A DNA stretch of 64,000 nucleotides from Acheta domesticus. Its lineage: Eukaryota > Arthropoda > Insecta > Orthoptera > Gryllidae. Under the pieces are notes generated by a model, which saw only the letters and a program-made list of their open reading frames with translations, did not search any database and was not told the origin of the DNA. Positions 24,088-36,330 of the stretch are shown piece after piece. A program made the translations under genes and the position numbers. Location of the stretch: NCBI GenBank assembly GCA_031308135.1, contig JAHLJT010000631.1, positions 180,155,675 through 180,219,674 on the forward strand. The letters run 5' to 3'. Positions within the stretch are counted from its first letter, which is position 1, and each line of letters starts with the position of its first letter.

Positions 24088-25525
24088 TGTCACACACCGT
24101 ACGCGGTCCCCGGCGGCGTGGGAGCGCCGGAAATCCGTGAGGGCGGCCCGGGCCTAGCTCAGTCAGTCAATTTAGTTACCTTTCTGAAAATAGGCGGTGA
24201 TGGAAGGAACTGCAAGGTGCAATATAATGACAATAACAATTTGGATGACTGGTAACAACAATAGAATGTTATTTCCGCCTAATGATAGGCCGGAGAAGTT
24301 ACATAAGGAATTTTAGAAGAAATGCCCTACCTAGTGAGCTCTGGTTAGGAACAAAAAAATTTTAATCTAAGAGAAAAAAAATTTACAATACAATTATTCT
24401 ACTGATTACATAAAGGAAACGATCATTCGCCCTCTGAACTGGCGATTACGTGCCTCAGCGCGGCATCGCAAGTCACAGAAAAAGTCTTTGTACGGTCGTT
24501 GACCAAATACAATGCCTGATAATGATGGTGCTGAACAGGCGTCAAATGGCACTGGTGGCAGCTGGTCGCGGCGACGGCGGCAGGTCGACCTTCCAAGGCC
24601 GAAGGGACGCTCGCCGGCGGGTGTCCACAACAACGGGGCGGTGTCGGCACGGCGGCGGCGACGGCAGTACTTTGCTCGCCCAAATAACGAGCGACCGCGT
24701 ATCTCACGCACAATGTCACACAGCGCGATCTGAGAGTTCCAATAAGCTCTATGCGAGCACAGATCTCGGAGAGTATCTGTTAAATAGCCAGTGGTGGCAG
24801 AGTTCAAAAATTGATACTCGGAAAGATTTTCTCCCGGCTACCGAGATTAAGCAAGACAGAATTGGATTGCACGGGGCAATCCCAAATCGCTCCCCAGAGC
24901 ACGCGATGCCCGAGGTACCTCGACCTCCCTCCTCAGCTCTCGTCACCCAAGTCTCTCGTACCCTCACTTTGTGTGCTGTTCCTCTGTTTCCCCCCCCCAA
25001 ATTTTCGCAGATATTTCGAAATCATCCCTTCCCCACAGAATTCTACCCTGATTGGTTTTTTTTATTTTTACAAGCTCATTTATTTTTTATTTGTCAAAAA
25101 AATTGTTGAGTGTGATGGCGTCTAAACTCTTTTTTTAGCCAACCAGCTCCGGCGATTCTGGGAATTTTCCTTACTCTGTCTCATTCCAAAAGCCCGTTTA
25201 TCGAAGAAAGTAGGTCAAGAAGGGTGTGAGACATGATCGTTGTACCCCCGAAGGTTGCAGTGAATTACGGCTTTGAGCTTCCCAGCGCGAGTGACAGCCA
25301 AAAACCTTGACGGGCACGCGCCGCAAATCTATTCAAATAGTTCTGGGGCCTCCGAGATCCCGAACAAAAGGTCTCCCCTCGCCCCCTGGTGCCATAAAAC
25401 ATTGGGGACCTCGCTAGCGGGGACCGGCGTCAGCGTGGCGCGGTAGCTTCTCTCCACGCACTAGCCTTCCGCATCGGTATTTTATTTATGAAAATAATTT
25501 GCAGTAAAACTAGCGTACCGCTACA
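24088..25525. repeat. Probable solo LTR (copy C)
   Basis: A 1438-bp GC-rich block starts TGTCACACACCG and ends GTACCGCTACA (TG...CA). It is flanked on both sides by ATAT (24084-24087 and 25526-25529), a likely 4-bp target duplication. Its size matches the LTRs at 2344 and 61466, and its complement starts TGTAGCGGTAC, like the other LTR starts in this window. The interior has little clear similarity to them, and an AT-rich 4-bp duplication is weak evidence. The 219-codon frame at 24450-25109 inside it has no recognisable domain. Confidence 0.55.
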
Positions 25526-25798
25526 ATATTAAGACTTTTTGATATTGCTATTCCAAGTTCTTGACATGTTCCATTCTCTTGAAGGTAAAATTCTACTGAT
25601 CCACATTAATTGTTAGGCGGAAAATTTATACTGTCTTAAAGGTTTCATAGAACATTGTCTATTGTTTATGATAAGATTCTTATAAATATAATATAAAGCG
25701 TTAATGAAGGTTCCGTGGTAGCGATTTAAATGAGTGACCAGGAAAACATAATGATTGCGAACTAAACTAAATATTCACGTTAAATAACTCCTAATCGA
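25526..25798. other. No feature seen
   Basis: AT-rich spacer after the ATAT duplication. Confidence 0.4.
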
Positions 25799-25935
25799 GG
25801 CGTTCTAGGGTCTTAAAAACTAAAACCTTTTAGGCCAAAGGCCTCAAAGAAATGTTTCTTAAATCGTAATCTACAGGATGAGTTTTTCTCAAACATTCTA
25901 TTACCTTTTTGTTGGTCCGGCACTTCTCGATATTA
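25799..25935 (+). repeat. Dispersed repeat R2, copy 1
   Basis: Matches 55171-55320 in the same orientation. The clearest blocks are TTAAAAA.TAAAA, GGCCTCAAAGAA and TAATCTACA(G/A)GAT. The element type is not known. Confidence 0.5.
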
Positions 25936-27194
25936 CCTCACTTGCACAGAGGTGTGCAGAATCTGCAAGTAAATGTGAATGACAGGGACAGAGAGCGGCA
26001 GAGACAGAGAGGAAGGAGGGAGAGACAGTGATAATGGGAGATGGGAGGGGAAAGAGGGAGATGACGGCCAAAACAACGTTTGCCGGGTTTTCCTGTTCTA
26101 TAGTAATTCTGTCGATCTTAAATACTGCATTAGCGCGGTCTTATGTGAGAAAGTTTGTAATGTTAAACTGAGCCATGTATCACATTCAAAATAATAAACA
26201 TTATAAAAGAAGCGCGGTCTTAGAGATATTACAAATGGTGCTACAACACCAATTAGTTCCTCGTATTATTTATGAATAAGCATCTTTCAAAATTTCAGAG
26301 AATTCAACGAAAATAAGTCCATTCTTTTTGAGTGTTGTTGTCTCTGTGGGGAAAAAATTGAAGTAGTTTATGAGAAAAATATTATTTTTATAAATTGCAT
26401 TGATTTCAAGCAGATATTACGCAGAAGCTATTCAGTTTTACAAAACAAATTGCATAGCAAGTTTTAAAGACGAAGTTGTAAACTTTTGAAATGTTGACTA
26501 CAAAAATCTAAAATAATAATTGCTCTCACTTCGGGAGGCAATGTAAACAGTCTACTTGCTTCAAGTGTAAAAATGAAGTAATTATTTTTGAATGGGTTTC
26601 TGGCATAAATTATTTGATTAACTTTTATTCAATGGCAAGCTACAAAATCTATATATCAACGGAAATCTACCAATAATACTTACATTTTCTTTCTTCAATG
26701 CAAAATGTATGTGTGTTTATTTCAATTTAACTCTGTTACCCCAAAATTTCTCCCAAATACTTTAAATTCCATTTAGGTATTTCGAATTACGGAAAAGCGG
26801 GGCGGTACCGACGGGGCCCAGCAAAACAGGACAGTTTAGGGCGCGGCGGAAACAGTAGAGGGAAGACACGGAGGCCGGACGGAGCGGAGGGGAATGGTAG
26901 GGAGCGTGGTGGATATGAATCTCTTGCATTTGACTCTACAGATGTAATTTATCACGTTTTCTGTCTAACAGATAATTGGAATAAATAAGAAATCGGGCAA
27001 CGCTGGGAAAACGTCAGCTAGTTCTGAGAAAGATGTTTTCTGCTGCGTAATATTTTTCTGCAATATTACGGATGATGTGGTAAAAAATGTAAATAATGAT
27101 TACTACCACGACTAAATCATTTTTATTAAATATTAATATTTTTATTACAAATATATGTTTCAAATTGAACTATAGACTGTCTCTTGTGAATTGT
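25936..27194. other. AT-rich sequence with GC pocket, no gene recognised
   Basis: A purine-rich stretch lies at 25980-26065 and a GC-rich pocket at 26790-26905. The 11-mer GCGCGGTCTTA occurs twice (26132 and 26212). No exon is supported. Confidence 0.4.
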
Positions 27195-27334
27195 TGAGTA
27201 TATAAAAGTTACAAATAATTATAGACAGTCTTAATGATAACATATTTATTATTATAATTATATATAATTATCTAATATAATAATATAATTATATTATAAT
27301 TATCTATCATTATTTGGAACTTTCATATACTCAA
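27195..27334. mobile_element. AT-rich inverted-repeat element (possible MITE)
   Basis: About 30 bp at the left end (TGAGTATATAAAAGTTACAA...) is the diverged complement of the right end. The centre is almost pure AT. The length of about 140 bp fits a MITE, but no target duplication is clear. Confidence 0.45.
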
Positions 27335-28499
27335 TAAATATATATGTGTATATATTTAAACATATTTTGTGGTTTTATTTACTTCTCTCTTAGAACATCG
27401 TAAGAGGATAGCGAACTGTAAATCAGAGCAAATTATGGCCACTAGTGATATTACCAACGATGAGGATTCTCTAGAATTTTCTCATTAAGCAGCGAATGAA
27501 CACAGACAAGAACTCTTTGAGAGAACGCGTTCCTCTTCTTCCCAGTATCTTGAGCCGAGAAGTGAAGATTTGAATGAATAATTTTCTCCTCCAGTAACTT
27601 CTGTAACGCGATGAGTGTTGTTTGCGAGTAAAGGGAAAACTGATAATCAAACGTCTTTGTGAGCTTTCATTTTGGAAATAAGAGACCATGGAATAAGACT
27701 GGCAAAGCTTACTCACACTAACACAAACGCAACTCAAAGTTAATACAGAATAAAAAGAAGCATTGAGTTTAATTGCAAGATAGGAAACCAAGTACGGCCA
27801 ATTGATGTGAAAAGGAAAGGACAAAATCCAGTTTCTTGGTATCAATGACACGATGCAATAATATTACAGAATGCCGATTTAGTTCAAAAGATCAGGTGCG
27901 TGAAACATTTACCCACTAACATAATGTCGAAATGAGATTAATTATTCAAACTTGTTTAACATCTAATAAAGAGCCAATTAAGCTACTGAGAGATCAATTT
28001 AGTACACTATGAGAACTTTCATAATGAAGGTTTATGTTTTATAAAATATATGTAGTTTTGTGTTTCATGCTCTAATTCACAATTGCTTACATAATCTATA
28101 AAATATGCAAAACCAAGTATGGCACAATCACGTAAAAATGCAGATAACTCCTTTAATAAATTTCATTGCTTCTCGTTCAATAGATTTGTCTTTTGAGGAT
28201 TAGAAGTAAATTGGTATACAGAACAGTTAGGTTAGGGCAATACTTAATTCGAGATTGTTTTATTCCTTCAAATATTAAATTATGAGTATAGTACTAGGTG
28301 GGAAGGGGGTAGAGGAGGGTTGATGGGTGGGATGGAGATGTCTAAGAGTTCCAGGGGATGGAATCAAAGGGGGAGAATCTCGATTTAATATAGAATCTGT
28401 TGTTGTTTTTACCTACGTTCAAAATTGTAGAGCAGGGAAAGTTATGTAACTATCTGGCCACCCTATGTCCTTCCCCTCATCAACATCCATGGATGGCCT
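27335..28499. other. No gene recognised
   Basis: AT-rich sequence. The 126-codon minus-strand frame at 27471-27851 shows no domain I know. Confidence 0.4.
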
Positions 28500-29230
28500 C
28501 CGAGAACATCACCAACGTTGAGCAACGCAGCGGGAAGAGGTGAAATGGAGCGGGGCGGGAAGAAGCGGGGAGGAGCAGGAGGGCGCAAGGCGAAGCAAGG
28601 AGGAGCGGAGAGGAAAGTGGTGGAGCGAGGAGGTGCGGGGAGTAGTGGAAACAAGGGACGCGTAGCGGAGTGGGCCGGAGCGAAACAAGCATTCCCAGGG
28701 GAACGGATTTGAGCGGAGCGAGGAGGAGCGGAGCGGAGCGTGGTGTGGTGTACTACGGCGGAGAGGGGCGAGGTAGGCGTTCCCCTGGGGAACGGATTTG
28801 AGCGAGGTGGGGTGGAGCGGAAAGAAGCGGTGCATGGCGTGGTGTGACATGAGTGGCAATGGCGGGGAGGAGAGGGATGTGGCGGGGTGAGGCAGACGTT
28901 TCCCCGGGGGAACGGATTTGAGTGGGGCCAGACGGAGCGCAATGGAGCGAAGCGTGGCGTATCGAGACTTCACGTGGAGTAGCACGGTGAGGCGGGGCGG
29001 GGCAGGGCAGGGCAGACATGCCCAGGGGGAACGAATTTGAGCGGCGGGAAGCAGAGCGAATGGAGCGGAGTGCGGCGTGGCATGGCGTGACGTGAAGTAA
29101 CATAACGTGACGTGATGTGGCACGGTGTAGCGGGCTGGGACAGGGCAAGGCAGGGCGGAGCGGGATGAGGCGAGGCGAAGCAGACATTCCTGGGAGGAAC
29201 GGGTTTGAGCGAGGCGTGGCGTGGGGGGCG
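28500..29230. repeat. GC-rich degenerate minisatellite
   Basis: Five copies of a core close to GGGAACGGATTTGAGCG start near 28690, 28778, 28897, 29017 and 29185. Each is preceded by a short C-run/G-run palindrome. They are separated by GGAGCG/GGCGTGGC-type filler, so spacing varies from about 88 to 168 bp. Long open frames on the minus strand (255, 161, 159 and 144 codons) arise because the purine-rich strand has few stop codons. They overlap in several frames and I reject them as genes. Confidence 0.75.
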
Positions 29231-29575
29231 GGGCTGAGGTTGACTGCAGCGGTTTACTGCGACACCGGCGCGCCACCCGTTCGCGCGTTCGCCCCCTCCC
29301 CCCACCCAGCCACCCCGATCCGTCCCCCGGCGCTGGCGGCGGCGTCGATATTGTGCTCGCGAAATAACGACGCAGGCAAGCTGTTGCCGCGCTGCTGCCT
29401 GGCAGCGGCCGTTGGTTATTACTGCGCGGGGCGAGCGACTGCCCCGCACCTGCACGCCCCCAGGCTCCCGCGCCCCACGCCCTCCACTAGTGCGAGCACC
29501 CCTCTTCTCTCCCCTTCAGTTGAAGATCTCGGGGCAATAACGCACTACGCCACAATACTTAAGTGTTGAGGAAAC
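29231..29575. other. CpG-rich pocket
   Basis: A high-CpG stretch adjoins the minisatellite. It could be an unmethylated promoter-like island or the edge of a GC-rich repeat. No exon with splice sites is assignable. Confidence 0.35.
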
Positions 29576-29857
29576 TGAGAGTAATGGTTTAGACATTTCA
29601 TATATGCATTCTACATATAAGAATAAAGAACATTAATTTATGAATATCACTGCCATCTTGTAGTGAATCTTTAAAATAACAACACAGCATTTACCTACAT
29701 CAATGAGGCGTCGAAATACACTAATATTTCAATTTCATCATAAATGTGGCATTGCATGTTATTGCCCCAAATTTTCCCTTTCAAATAGTTTCAATAGTCT
29801 CATTATTATTATTTGACCCCGGTGAACGAGCTGATATGTCATGGAAACTTACATTTA
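29576..29857. other. No feature seen
   Basis: AT-rich spacer. Confidence 0.4.
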
Positions 29858-29993
29858 CAGGAGAGCAAAAAATAACTGAGATTTTTGATATTCAAACCAA
29901 ATCAACACACAAATCGTTTCATACGAATATGACCTTCCTTTCAATATCATTACTTACTTGATTTACTTCAGTCGAACATTTTTTGCTCTCCTG
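29858..29993. mobile_element. MITE with 16-bp perfect TIRs and TA duplication
   Basis: Left end CAGGAGAGCAAAAAAT and right end ATTTTTTGCTCTCCTG are perfect complements. Each is flanked by TA (29856-29857 and 29994-29995). A 136-bp size, TIRs and a TA target duplication fit a Tc1/mariner-type MITE. It has no coding capacity. Confidence 0.75.
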
Positions 29994-30779
29994 TAGATTA
30001 ATTACTTATCAGCTTATTCACCAGGACCAAATAATCAACTCCTGTGTTTGGCGCCATTACAAGAAAACTCAATATCATACGGCATCAACAATGTCATATC
30101 ATTCTCGTTTAAAATTTTTTTTTACCGTTACGTAATTTTGAATTTTGCGTATTCCAGTATCATATTGAAGTATATAATCATTACCTCCTAATGTGGTTAT
30201 TTAGTTATTTAAATTATCACAAACACATTCTACGGTAAATAGGTGAGTGTGTTCGAAAATTAAGCGTAAAGGTGATGGTGCGGACGGTCTTCTGTGGCAC
30301 TGTTGGATTTCAGGAGCTGAGGCGACCAATGAATGCAAGGAGAATGCGTGACGTCCGCACCAGGAAATAAATAAATAGTCAAGAAAACGTTTGGTATATA
30401 AGTATGTACTCGGCTTCTGACGGCAGGTTTTTCTTTCTTCAGCTGTACCTTATGTTTCCTTTCCAGCAGCTTTGATAGGGTAGAGAGACCATTTGGGGTC
30501 AGTGCTAGAATTCGAAAGTTTAGAACGCGGTAAGATGGAGGCGTTGTAATGGCTTAAAGGCCTTTAGCCTAGCCACTCAGTATCAAGTTATTTAACTTCT
30601 GTGTGTAATAATTCCTATTAATTAAAAATAGGATCATTTTATGAATGCCCTTTGTATCGTAGTCGCCAGAGGCAGCGAACGATACGCAAAGAGCTTGTCG
30701 TCCAATCCCGCAGGAGATATATATTCGTTTTCATCATGTGTCATACGAGACTGATTCATTGATTAGATCATGTTTGCGG
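29994..30779. other. No gene recognised
   Basis: Contains the inverted pair GTGCGGACG / CGTCCGCAC (about 30275 and 30350), possibly another small inverted-repeat element. Nothing else recognised. Confidence 0.4.
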
Positions 30780-31160
30780 GCGCGTCAAGACCCCTAAGTC
30801 CCCCATTCCGATATATCCCATCAGCAGAGGCCGCCCCATCCGGGACGGGCGCTAAGCTCCGGACATGAATGGTAGTCTAGTGCATGTAAGTGTGTGTGTG
30901 TAAATAATGGTTAGGAGAGAACAAGGAATAGGAATAGGACATGGAAAGATCGCTGGTTAGAGTACTGCTCCGGCATCCGCTTGGTATAGAGTCCACAGAA
31001 AACTACCGATCGGTACAGCCGGCAACTAGAATTCTCCTCCAGACAGCGACTGAAATCCATCTAGCTATCTGGCCAATGTAGAAAATTCTGCCACCATCGG
31101 GTCTCAATCTCCATTCAGAGGCAATGCAGCGATATCCGCTAGTGCCCTGAGTTATCTCAG
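30780..31160 (-). repeat. Long SINE family S1, copy b
   Basis: The complement gives the S1 order: a degenerate B-box-like GAGATTGAGACCCG, CTGTCTGGAGGAGAATTCTAG, GATCGGTAGTTTTCTGTGG, GCCGGAGCAGTA and a GTCCCGGATGGGG block. The 3' part is shortened relative to copy c. Confidence 0.7.
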
Positions 31161-33139
31161 ACGGTTTCACTATGCGTTCAGGCGGACGTTTTCATTTTGT
31201 TTTTGAGGGATGGTGGCCTTATCATGGACCCACCAACTCATCTCTATCTGATAATCATCCGTGTTCTTTTTCCAAACCAGGTTTAATTAAGCAGGGACGG
31301 GTGTACTAGCAATCTCAGGCAGCCAGATCGCGAATCGCGGGTGGGGATGGGGTAGCAGCACTCCAACAGGTAGTGATTGTCGCGGGAGCTGGAGTTTAGG
31401 GAAAAAAACGATGAGTTCCGCGGATTCGGGTGAGGAAGGATGGCCGGAAGGGGGTGGCTTAAACCTGTTGATACCAGTAATCTAAAATTACAAAAAATGT
31501 ACATCAGGAATATTTTGTGTACTTATGTAAAATATTTCTAATGTCATTTACAACTATTACAAAAATATCCATCGGTTTTTAACGACTTTTGCTAAAAGAC
31601 ACTAAGATGATTCACCGTTATCACCGTGACAGCGCATCTGACAATGACAGTTTTCTTTGATGTTACAAAAGTTACGTACCAACAAAAAACGTTTTCTTTA
31701 TCGATAACGTGCTGATAACCGTAGAAAAACTCTAAAGAAGCGTTAATCAAACAGCTTTGCGATGTCGAAAATTTCAAACAAGTATACTGTACAGAAAATG
31801 GAGAGATCAATACGAAGACCTAAATACTCTCTCTCTCTTTTCTGTTGTTTTTCATTACAAGTGTAAATATTTATTTTGTGATACAATGTGACTAAGTTTT
31901 AATAAAACCAAACACTGTTTATAACTATAACATTCATCAGCACCATTTGTTATTTCCAGTGTAGAGATATATTATGTGGCTAAATTTTCCGCTTGTCTCA
32001 GAGCTTAAAACGATATAATTTCATAATGAATTACCTGATATAAAATTTAGATTGTGCTGTTTATTTGCTTTAATATTCGATCAGCATGATCACAAAAATC
32101 GCTGGTCTCTTGGGGACCTTATGCTATCCAACCCCTGTAATTTCCATTTCATTTGCAAATAATTACATTTAATAATAAGTCTTTATTATCAGACTTGTTT
32201 AACTGGTTCATGTTTTTTCAACCGCTTTTCAGCCAATAAACACCGATACTAAACAAAATATCGTCATGTAGTCTCCAATGGAAGTAATTATTTTTGACAG
32301 TTAATGTTTTGTAATATAAAGCGTCCATTAATGAAAAAATAATTACGAGAGCGACTGAACTCATTTAAAATCACAGGTGACATCGCATAAAAACAATTTA
32401 CAACACAAAAGTAATTAAATGAACATAATTAACGATATGACGAAATTCGATTAAGGAACTATTTTATGGCTTTCCATATTATTAACTGTTGTGCTCTTAG
32501 ATGACGGGTTGGATAGACATTCATTCCCTTGAGTATCTCGACGGTTGGGCAAAAGAGCCTGAGACTGTGGGTGTGAAGCAGGCTCAGAGTGTGTTTCATG
32601 TACATTTCTGGATCTTACGCATTTCTTTCAGGGATGGATCCTACATAAGTAGTCCTAAATAAGTAGAACTAAGGAACCCTCTTTATAAGTAAACCGAGTT
32701 AACCATTGTGTTAAGATAGATCGAGTTTTTTGCAATTATATTTTTGTGAACGTTTTAAAAGTTTAAGTTCTCTTAAAACTAGGTCTTCTTATATTCTTAC
32801 TGTATTAGTACAAGTCGTGTAATATGTCAAGAGATGCACATTGTAAACTTCAAATTTAGAAGTCAATCATAACAGTGCGACTACACTTTGTGTATTTGTA
32901 TGTGTATGCTCGTGTATGTAATGTAATTACAAAAGCGAAGTTTTCATTAATCTCCATGCTTTTCCATATCCTTTGGGGCAAAAATATACCTTTTCACAGC
33001 ATATAATGGGATTTGATCGTGTTTCACAGCCTCCTTTCCTTGTCTGACAAAACAACTGATGGCGCACACCCACGTACAGACTCAGACACAAACACATCGT
33101 GGACGTAGCGCTGCTGGCGGAGGGTGGTAGTACCACATC
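31161..33139. other. AT-rich sequence, no gene recognised
   Basis: No exon, RNA gene or transposon signature stands out. Confidence 0.45.
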
Positions 33140-33220
33140 TCTAGTTACGAGTCGAACCAAAGCAGGATATCGATCCTGCTTTCTTTGGTCCTGATGTTCT
33201 GCCCCATCGTTAATTAGAAA
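33140..33220 (-). repeat. tRNA-like SINE head with internal hairpin
   Basis: The complement has a B-box-like GGTTCGACTC beside a hairpin, AAAGCAGGAT / ATCCTGCTTT around a 4-base loop. No body or tail of a known family follows, so this may be a SINE fragment or a chance resemblance. Confidence 0.3.
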
Positions 33221-35304
33221 TCGAGATTACGTGGACCGGAGCACAATCATGGGTATCGTGTAAATGAGGGAACAAAGTGTGAAAAAAGTTTTATGTAACA
33301 TTGTGTGAAGTCACAAAGCCTTTGTCTCTCTAATTTAATGTTGTACTTCCTTTAGAAGTTACACTATCACACTTTCTTGACTCATAGAATCATTACATTG
33401 TATCGTGATATTTGCATTAGAAACAACATAGCATTTTACAATAACTTCTAAAAATCCTATCTCAGACAAAGCAACTGTTGTTGTTGAAAGAGAATTGTAG
33501 CAGAAATCTTAAACGTGGTGGCATTGTGATTTGAGAAACAAATAACCAATTCGGTGAATCGATAGCTTGACAGTGAATTGTGTATTATATATTCTGTAAC
33601 CTGTAATTTTCATTTGACCAATTCGACCTAAATTTAAAAAAGTACATGTTTAAAAACTGTTATACTAAAAATAACTTTTCTTGGAAAACTAAGACTTTCT
33701 AAAAGTAGATCATTAATGCTAGATGTGTTATTAGCCTCTTTAAACGACAAGTATCTTTTAAGATGCTGCAACTTCTATCCACTTTTAGAAAATATTAACT
33801 CCTAGAAAGATGTTTATATCTGTAACTTATAAATAATTTTATAATAGTTATTAGAAATAGTGGAATATTTAACTTATTTTTATTATGCCAGTTTTGTAAA
33901 GAGCTTTTCTGAAACAATAAACCAATAGTTCATTTCTAAAAATCACAAATGTATGAATTAAAATAGAATGTTGTGAAAGGAATCCAAATTAATTAATGTG
34001 AACAAAACGAAAGTAGATTCCAACGACATCTGTTAGAAAATCAAACAACTACTTATCTTTTGTGATATGTGTGATTGGAATTTATAGGTAACAGCAAATA
34101 GCATACATTTCTTAAACATGCACTAAAAATTCGAAAATATGTAGAAGAACATTATAGTAACACATAAACAATGTATTAAAATTTATGTAATATCACATGT
34201 TTATATAAACACATGAAATAGGCTAAGAGACTATTGTTCAAGCTACCTCTTCCAGAGTTTAGCACCAATAGTGAATAATAGTGGTGTAGAATTTTAATTA
34301 TTATTGGTAACAGCGATTGTGTTCTACCTATTAACAGGATGAGAGGAGGATCATTCCTAAGTAGCCGAACATTGCGGAGCGGAGCAGATTCACACTGGAG
34401 TTTTCACTCGACTCTACGTCACACCTTTTCTTGATAGTGGTTCTGTCGCGGTGGAAGGTAGTGCAGTGGTGATGTATGTTCCATATCATACTTGTAACTC
34501 AGTAATGGCTTTCTATTAAACAAATATTTGAAAAATAACTTCCAATTTAAATATTCATAATAATTATACTAAATTCTGTAAGCGGGTTTTCAAAAACTCA
34601 CATAGAAGTAAATGCTGAAATGTATTATTTTCTTGTCAAATAGTCAGAAATATATATAAATAAATTTCAAGGAAAATGCGGATTTGTATGATTATACAAT
34701 TGCTTTTTTCAACTTCTCAAAATACTGATCAAAATATGCAACAAAATATGACCCACGAAAATTGCAGATCAAATGATTAGTAAAAGACTGTGGGTACCAA
34801 TTGATGAGAGCAATTTTCTGCCACATTATTTTAAAATTTCGTTAATTCATTTCAAAAACAAAGTCAGTTTTACAAAACACAATTGGCCTGAAAGGCAAAA
34901 TGGTAAGTCTTGACAGTCATACTAATAGCGGTTCACTGTAAGGAACAATCAATACTTCACGCGGTAATAGGAACTTAATTCAATACATACAGTATTGAGT
35001 TCCTCGCATTCGGTTCGATTTTATCCTCTCCAGTCTCTCCTCGAGGCGACGTTTGAGAGCGTAAAGGAGGAGCCAATCTGCTTTCACCAGAGACTCCGCG
35101 CGGAAAAGCGCCGACGACGCATTAGGCAAATGCACCGCCTGCCCCTGCCTCTTCCTTGCCGCGCCACCATCGCGCCACCCCCGCCCCCCAGCGCCCCGCC
35201 GGCTCCATCACGCTCACCCTCCTCCGTGGCTCACACGCCCGCCTTCATCCCCATTCCACTTCCTATCACTCCACCTCAACCGCTCGACCTTATCCCACCC
35301 CGAC
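33221..35304. other. AT-rich sequence; CpG-rich end
   Basis: Nothing recognised to about 34985. From 34995 to 35300 a CpG- and proline-rich frame runs into SINE copy c. It has no supporting splice sites or domain. Confidence 0.4.
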
Positions 35305-35865
35305 CCACCTGGAGAGATGGGTCAGGGCATCAATATGTCACTGCAGTATCTCTGACTGGGAGGTCCTAGGTTCGAGTACCGAAGGTGGTAGGATTTTCAA
35401 GACCACCTAGGTAGCTAGTCGAATTCAGGTGCGGTCTGAAGGTTAATTCTAGCTACCGGCTGCCCTGATCGGTAGTTTTCTGTGGTTTCTCCGATCAACA
35501 CCCGGCGAATGGCGGAGCAGTATGCTAACAAACGGCTCACGAACTACGTGCCTCTTCTTTGTCGCTTCCTACCTTTCCTTGTCTTATCTTCTTCCCTTAC
35601 ATAAGCTAACGCTACACTACCACACATGCCGGGAGACCGGTCGGGGGCTTAGAGCTTGTCCCGTCTGGGGCGGTGACTCGCTAGTGGTAGATACCTGACT
35701 GGGGAAAAACCCGCTAGCCGACGGTAGGTCAGCGCCGGATCTCGCCCTCCAGCGGGGGAAGACCACCGCCACATCCCGAGCGAAAAATGCACTACACTTA
35801 CGGAGCTAATGACCCTAGTAGCTGACGCGCCCAGGATCACTAACAAATCAATCACCCCCCCCCCG
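35305..35865 (+). repeat. Long SINE family S1, copy c (fullest copy)
   Basis: About 560 bp with a tRNA-like head (B box GGTTCGAGTACC at about 35370), the complete family body and a short 3' end of AATCAATCA. The (TCAA)-type tail is shared with the copy at 57603-58125. RNA polymerase III transcription is inferred from the B box. Confidence 0.75.
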
Positions 35866-36014
35866 ACCCACCTTCCCGTTAACGTCATGCAGTCCATTTT
35901 GCTATTCCCCACTTCCAGCCCCAGCTGGCCTGCTCCATTCATTTGCCTCTGTTGTTCGTAGGCGATGCGATAACTCAGCAGAAACATCATTGTTTCTGTA
36001 GCATCGTTGAGTAG
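35866..36014. other. Spacer between two SINE copies
   Basis: A C-run followed by mixed sequence; nothing recognised. Confidence 0.35.
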
Positions 36015-36330
36015 GAGTCAACCACTGATTGGAAGAGAATTCTAGTGGATATTCTCTATCGATAGTTTTACATGGTTTTTCCGATTATTATCGTGGTGAA
36101 TGCAGGCCGCGCACGATCTTTCCTTCAGACACACCTGCACGTGTCTCTTCTCTCCTGGGGTGGTTCATCGCTGCCAGGAAAACTCGAACGTCGAAAAACT
36201 CACACACGGAGGTGTAGGTCGGCACTGAATCTCACATACCAGTTAAGAGGTAATTGCCACTTCTCGATATGTAACATGCACTACACTTACTAGATATATA
36301 ACCTTAGTCATGATCCCAGCTCCTCCAAAT
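36015..36330 (+). repeat. Long SINE family S1, copy d (headless, diverged)
   Basis: Starts inside the family body (GGAAGAGAATTCTAG, then ATCGATAGTTTTACATGG) and ends after the CACTACACTTAC block. The tRNA-like head is missing. Confidence 0.6.

Noticed and set aside
24450..25109. 219-codon plus-strand frame
   Set aside because: It lies inside the probable LTR, is overlapped by frames on both strands, and has no recognisable domain.
28463..29569. Several open frames of 144-255 codons on both strands
   Set aside because: They overlap in many frames, are built from the purine/pyrimidine-asymmetric minisatellite and have monotonous P/S/A/R composition. No domain or splice sites.
34995..35369. 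Possible proline-rich first exon
   Set aside because: The frame runs into a SINE and has no convincing donor; CpG-rich composition explains its length.
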